Assembly: GCA_000469685.2 (NCBI GenBank)
Contig: LS997563.1
Coordinates: 9,822,940-9,886,939 of the forward strand
Reading direction: 5' to 3'
DNA from: Haemonchus contortus
Lineage: Eukaryota > Nematoda > Chromadorea > Rhabditida > Trichostrongylidae
Length of the DNA: 64,000 nucleotides
Shown here: piece by piece, positions 60,101-64,000 of the stretch
Layout of the letters: the number at the start of each line of letters is the position of its first letter
Numbering within the stretch: position 1 is the stretch's first letter
Position numbers and translations under genes: made by a program
Notes under the pieces: generated by a model
Databases searched by the model: none
Seen by the model: only the letters and a program-made list of their open reading frames with translations
What the model was told of the DNA's origin: nothing

Positions 60101-62259
60101 GGTTTTTCAGTTCGCAGTATTTACATCCAAAATTGAAACTGATTTCCCAGCTTTTTGTGGCTGATTGGACTGTTTGTTGAGAGTTTCCTTGCCATATCAA
60201 TTAACTGATCCCCCAGATAGCACGCGGGACATTGTCGGGTCAAAAATCGACAACGACAGGGCATTTGAACGGCTCAAAACGGCTTGACCGGCATTTACAC
60301 CCAAAAGTGGCCATGTTATGATGGCCTTCTGGAAGATGTACCATTCATAATGGGGCGTCACGACGCAAGCGAATAGTATGTTCGTGTGAGAGACACCCAG
60401 ACAGTTACAGAAACATGTTCTCGTACATCCCTTTCCTTACTACTTCTCTGAAGCCCTATATTTCCCGAATTTTGCCAATTTTCTTTTCTTCTTTTTTTCT
60501 CTTGCTTCACCAATTTTTACGCTTTTCTGCAACATACTTCCATTATGGATACCTCAGGGCTATTGTGTAAGCCTTCAAAGCCTTGAACCCTTTCGGTCGG
60601 GCCTAGAGAAGTACCGTTCTCCATCGTAGAATCATAGAGTTCTGTCATAGTCATACTTCCACCGTTTTTTTTTCTCATCGCCCATCAGCCCAAGTTCATG
60701 CTTAACTGCACAATTATTACAACAGTTGTCCTACTGCTGTTACCATAATGGCATTTCCCACACGTGTGACGTATGCTGGCTGTTTCGATGTAGATTTGCT
60801 CGTTTCCCCTCTTACATTACTGAAGGATGTAAGTGTGCTCATCGAATCCATCAAAATAACCCAAGCATGGTTGACACCTGAAAACAGCAAAGAAGAATGG
60901 CTCACCGAGAAGGGAAATCCTTCAAACAAAGAAGGAAAATGTGGGAAGCTTACGGGAAAGAACAATCCTAAAATTCATCTTCAACATCGGACTATTATAA
61001 AAACATTTTGACATTTCAAGTATTTTTAAAGGCGTGGCAGATAACGCTTTGCAAAACTTGTTAAAGGGTGCGCCATGCATTTGATTCTCTTTCAGATTGC
61101 TGTGTTCAGTGGACTGGAATTCGATGATATTGATGACTCGTGAGGGTTCCAGCTACAAATTAGTGTTCTGGAAAAAAGTTTTATTTTTCAATGAAGGTCG
61201 AAAGCGTACTGCGTATTCCGAATGAAGATTGTCAAACGTTGAGTGCTTTACGGGCCAAATATTGCTTCATAACTCCAGGTGTGTAAGGGAACTCGAGGAG
61301 TGATGAACTTTGGGTGTGGGAGGTTATGATCTGCAGTGGTCTTACTGGTATTTCGTTATATTCCGACGGATATTCCAACGGCTATTTTTTAGGTCTCTTC
61401 TGATTGTTGACTGTAGAGTAGTCCCTATGAAAAATGTAGAATGAGACAGGAGAAGTTCAACCCTTGTCGGCCCAATCTCTCCGGTCAATGAAGACCCCTT
61501 GTCAGATAGTAATGATACAAAATTCTTTTGGAAAAGTCGTAGGAAGCGATCAACAGAGCAAATCACTCATCTCTGTAGCAAAAGGCTTCATATTGCTCGG
61601 GTAGAGGTCCATTCATTTATCTTCCTTGAAGCTCACCTGAGTTACCTGAGTAATGGTGCTATGCAACTTCTTCTGAGTATTCTATCTGCTAACTAGAAAT
61701 TGATTATCATTCTCATTATTATGCCTTTAAATGCAGCGATGTGGAAGTCCTGTTACGATGTGAAAAACTGTTCACGCTTATTTTGGCTATGATTTCAAGC
61801 ATCGCTGGCCTGCTCCCACCTGATTCACTAGTATACTGTAGAACTAGCAAAAATTTCAGTCGCAGTTCATTGAATACCGTTTTCGTCAGGAGCATTTAAT
61901 AAAGTTCAACGGTGGGGAACGTAAAAATACGGTAAAAATAGGTAACTTATTAGGTGAGATTTATAGACGATTTTGTTTTTATGGTTTGTGGCCCCCTTAT
62001 GATCCGTGATAAAGCAGGTGGGCACTCTCTAAGAGACTGGATTGAACCGTGCGGTACAATATCTAGAAATTGAAGTAAAAATAAAGCGGAGATCACAATC
62101 TTCACTTCAAAAGATGATTTATAATGAATAAATTCATTATAAAAGAACATATGCGGAATCCCTTGTGATATTCACCTCTATGAATAATTTGTAATTGTCG
62201 AAGGAATATTGATAAGACTCCAGCTATCAAAGTCTAAATAAAGAGAAAGAATAAAAAAA
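60101..62259. other. Stretch between two foldback copies
   Basis: No supported gene. An open frame at 60748-61011 on the plus strand (87 codons, containing TYAGCFDVDLLVSPLTLLKD) has a protein-like start but no recognised family and no splice support. Confidence 0.35.
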
Positions 62260-63037
62260 TTTGGCACTACATATTTACCCTTTACTGCCCCACTTTCTCG
62301 AAAATGGGGTGGTTGCTATCGGATTTTTTTCAAGATGATGAAACCGACTAGAAACTTGCCCAGAGGAGTAATCTGACTCGTAGAACACGAATATCGGGGT
62401 CCGGGAACTTCTTCCCTAACACGGCATCGCATACGCCGCACCCGCTGCCTATCGCAGGATTGCGATGGAAGATTGGAGCGCGCAACTTATGAGATAGGGA
62501 GTGGTTTAATTATTTGAAGTGGCTAGCCGCTCTTTTCAATTCCAATGCGGTCTTGATCGTCGTTTATGTAGGAGGAGTCATTTTAATTAATCAACTCTAA
62601 TAAACATGAAAACTAAAAAGAAACAGAAGAAAAAATGATAAAATTCAGTGAAAAAGAAGCCAGTCAAGGAAAAATATCGCGTTCTATCGATTGGCGGGAG
62701 GCGGGGTGAGTACGGTAATTGCAGTGGCACTTGCCGCATGCCGCAAGGGAGAATGCCGCAATCGGGGAGAAGTTCCGTTACCCCGAACATCGCATCCACT
62801 CGTCATGAAGATGCCTAGCGCTCGCGCCACAGGCGCCGGCGCCAAATGGAGCTGGGCCACCAATCTTGCTGAAAATAGAACACTTCATGACGAATAGATG
62901 CGATACTCGTGTTGTACGGGTCATATTACCCCACTAGGCAAGCTTTTAGTCGGTTTCATCTTTTTGAAAAAAATTTGATAGAATTCATCCCGTTCTCGAA
63001 AAAGTGGGGCAGGGCAGTGAGGGGTGAATAGTGCCAA
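62260..63037. mobile_element. Foldback element, copy 2, split by a MITE
   Basis: Same family as 59707-60100: outer ends TTTGGCACTA and its mirror TAGTGCCAAA, with shared TTTACCCTTTACTGCCCCAC, GATGAAACCGACTAGAAAC and ATGCCTAGCGCTCGCGCCAC. Removing the insertion at 62397-62783 gives a layout like copy 1. The arms are less alike than in copy 1, so this copy is probably older. Confidence 0.82.
62397..62783. mobile_element. Mutator-like MITE nested in foldback copy 2
   Basis: A 387-bp insertion flanked by CGAATATCG (62388-62396) and CGAACATCG (62784-62792), a 9-bp duplication with one change. The ends are GGGTCCGGGAACTTCTTCCC and, as reverse complement on the right, GGGTAACGGAACTTCTCCC. The inside shares TATCGCAGGATTG and GGAAGATTGGAGC with the 145-bp copy in mariner 1. 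No coding capacity was recognised. Confidence 0.85.
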
Positions 63038-64000
63038 AAATTTTAATTGAAAAGGTGAATATGTTTTTTATCTTCTTCCTGTCTACTCCAGAATGCACTC
63101 ATATTTCCAGTTCCCATTCAGAATTTTAGCAATGATGGAATGCATTTTGGGCTCAAATGACGAGTGGGGCAAATCTGTTATCTGGCAGTGGTATAATCCT
63201 ACCAAACAGGTCCAACACTTTACAGGGTGCGCCATAAATATGGTAACAACTTTTCGGATGTGCGTAATTTCCTTGTTTGGCGAGTTTCTCCAAAACTGTA
63301 CCTCCCCTTATGTTCATGATATACCTTAGCCAACATATGTTCTTTGTTACCCCCGCCTCGTCAAATTCCGAAAAATGGTGGAGCCTCGCAGACAACCACC
63401 GACCGTTCCGCTTTTGCGCGCATTTGGTGAATCCTTCCCCGGGATCGTTCCTCAATTCAACATTTCCCACATGACAGCCTCTTGAATCGTGTAGCGTAGA
63501 CAGGTTAAAAACAAATCTCAAAATGGTGGTCTTCTCTCTTATACGACCCTTTTTCCGAAGACATTTTTTTGGAAAGGAGTATGATGCAGAACATGCAGAA
63601 ACACGTGAAAAATGACAGCTGATTTGTTTGTATGTTCTTCTCAAAGGATAGACTCTACCCTGAGTAAATACAATTGTATCCAAACAGGATTCGAAAGCCT
63701 TTTAAGCATTTTGACGAGAGGAAGTTGAAAAGAAAGAACATTTGTTACGCGCCACTTGCGTGCGGCACGCGCCTAGGCAGACTTTTTTCTCACTGAAGAG
63801 TGATTAGCGTGGAAGAAATGTTGAGATCTCAAAGTACACGTATAGTTCCCACTACGAGTGCTGAAGCCGATGAGAAGAGTCAGGCCGCCTCTCAAAGCCA
63901 TTTTCTCTCTTTTATGATAGTTTGGGCTAGAATCCCTACCATCACAGCGATATCGCAATTTTTGTTCGAGGAAAGTACAAAGCTTAATCCGACCCTCTTA
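63038..64000. other. Right flank, possible transposon end
   Basis: At 63223, just after a TA, CAGGGTGCGCCATAAATATG resembles a Tc1/mariner terminus; no partner end lies inside the window. The minus strand has a 176-codon open frame at 63153-63683 without recognised motifs, starting within or beyond that putative end. No gene is supported. Confidence 0.35.

Noticed and set aside
1..64000. CRISPR array, bacterial operon or phage content
   Set aside because: Introns, trans-splice acceptors, AATAAA signals and eukaryotic repeats show nuclear eukaryotic DNA; no regularly spaced direct repeats were seen.

Overview
The window reads as nuclear DNA of a nematode, most likely a clade V strongylid (hookworm-like) worm. 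Three things support this. Genes are split by short introns with TTTCAG/TTTTAG-type acceptors. Two genes have such an acceptor directly before the start codon, as expected for spliced-leader trans-splicing. The reconstructed CCT4 protein resembles the Caenorhabditis protein very closely in the segments I can recall. The species cannot be named from sequence alone.

Layout. The western third (1-22.6 kb) carries the genes. A plus-strand multi-exon gene (3420 to about 13003) encodes a receptor L domain, one membrane helix and a long cytoplasmic tail of unknown family; its 5' end was not found and one junction near 10.8-11.3 kb is unresolved. Convergent to it on the minus strand is a complete 15-exon gene for the spliceosome-associated WD40/cyclophilin protein PPWD1 (13654-16893). 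A small uncertain minus-strand ORF (17319-17567) sits head to head with a complete 14-exon cct-4 gene (17619-22610), the delta subunit of the CCT/TRiC chaperonin. Its last coding exon is only 18 nt and lies beyond a 1.4-kb intron. PPWD1 and CCT4 are housekeeping proteins (pre-mRNA processing and cytosolic protein folding).

The gene-rich part is heavily invaded by DNA transposons. Three mariner elements (957-2125, 2681-3244, 6500-7765) have near-perfect or perfect terminal inverted repeats and TA duplications. A 1.2-kb element with long inverted repeats and a 9-bp target duplication (4710-5919) looks Mutator-like. A related small element is nested inside the first mariner. Several insertions lie in introns of the L-domain gene, whose flanking exons still join in phase.

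The eastern two thirds (22.6-64 kb) contain no gene I can support beyond one possible orphan exon (24848-25344). What is recognisable there is repeats: seven copies (one of them in the west) of a tRNA-derived SINE, two copies of a ~520-bp Tc1-like MITE, one of which splits an RTE-type LINE fragment, and two foldback elements sharing a terminus (59707-60100 and 62260-63037), the second with a nested Mutator-like MITE. Poly-C tracts and isolated hairpins are also present. Coordinates of exons were derived by hand from splice signals, reading phase and remembered homologues; no alignment or database search was run.
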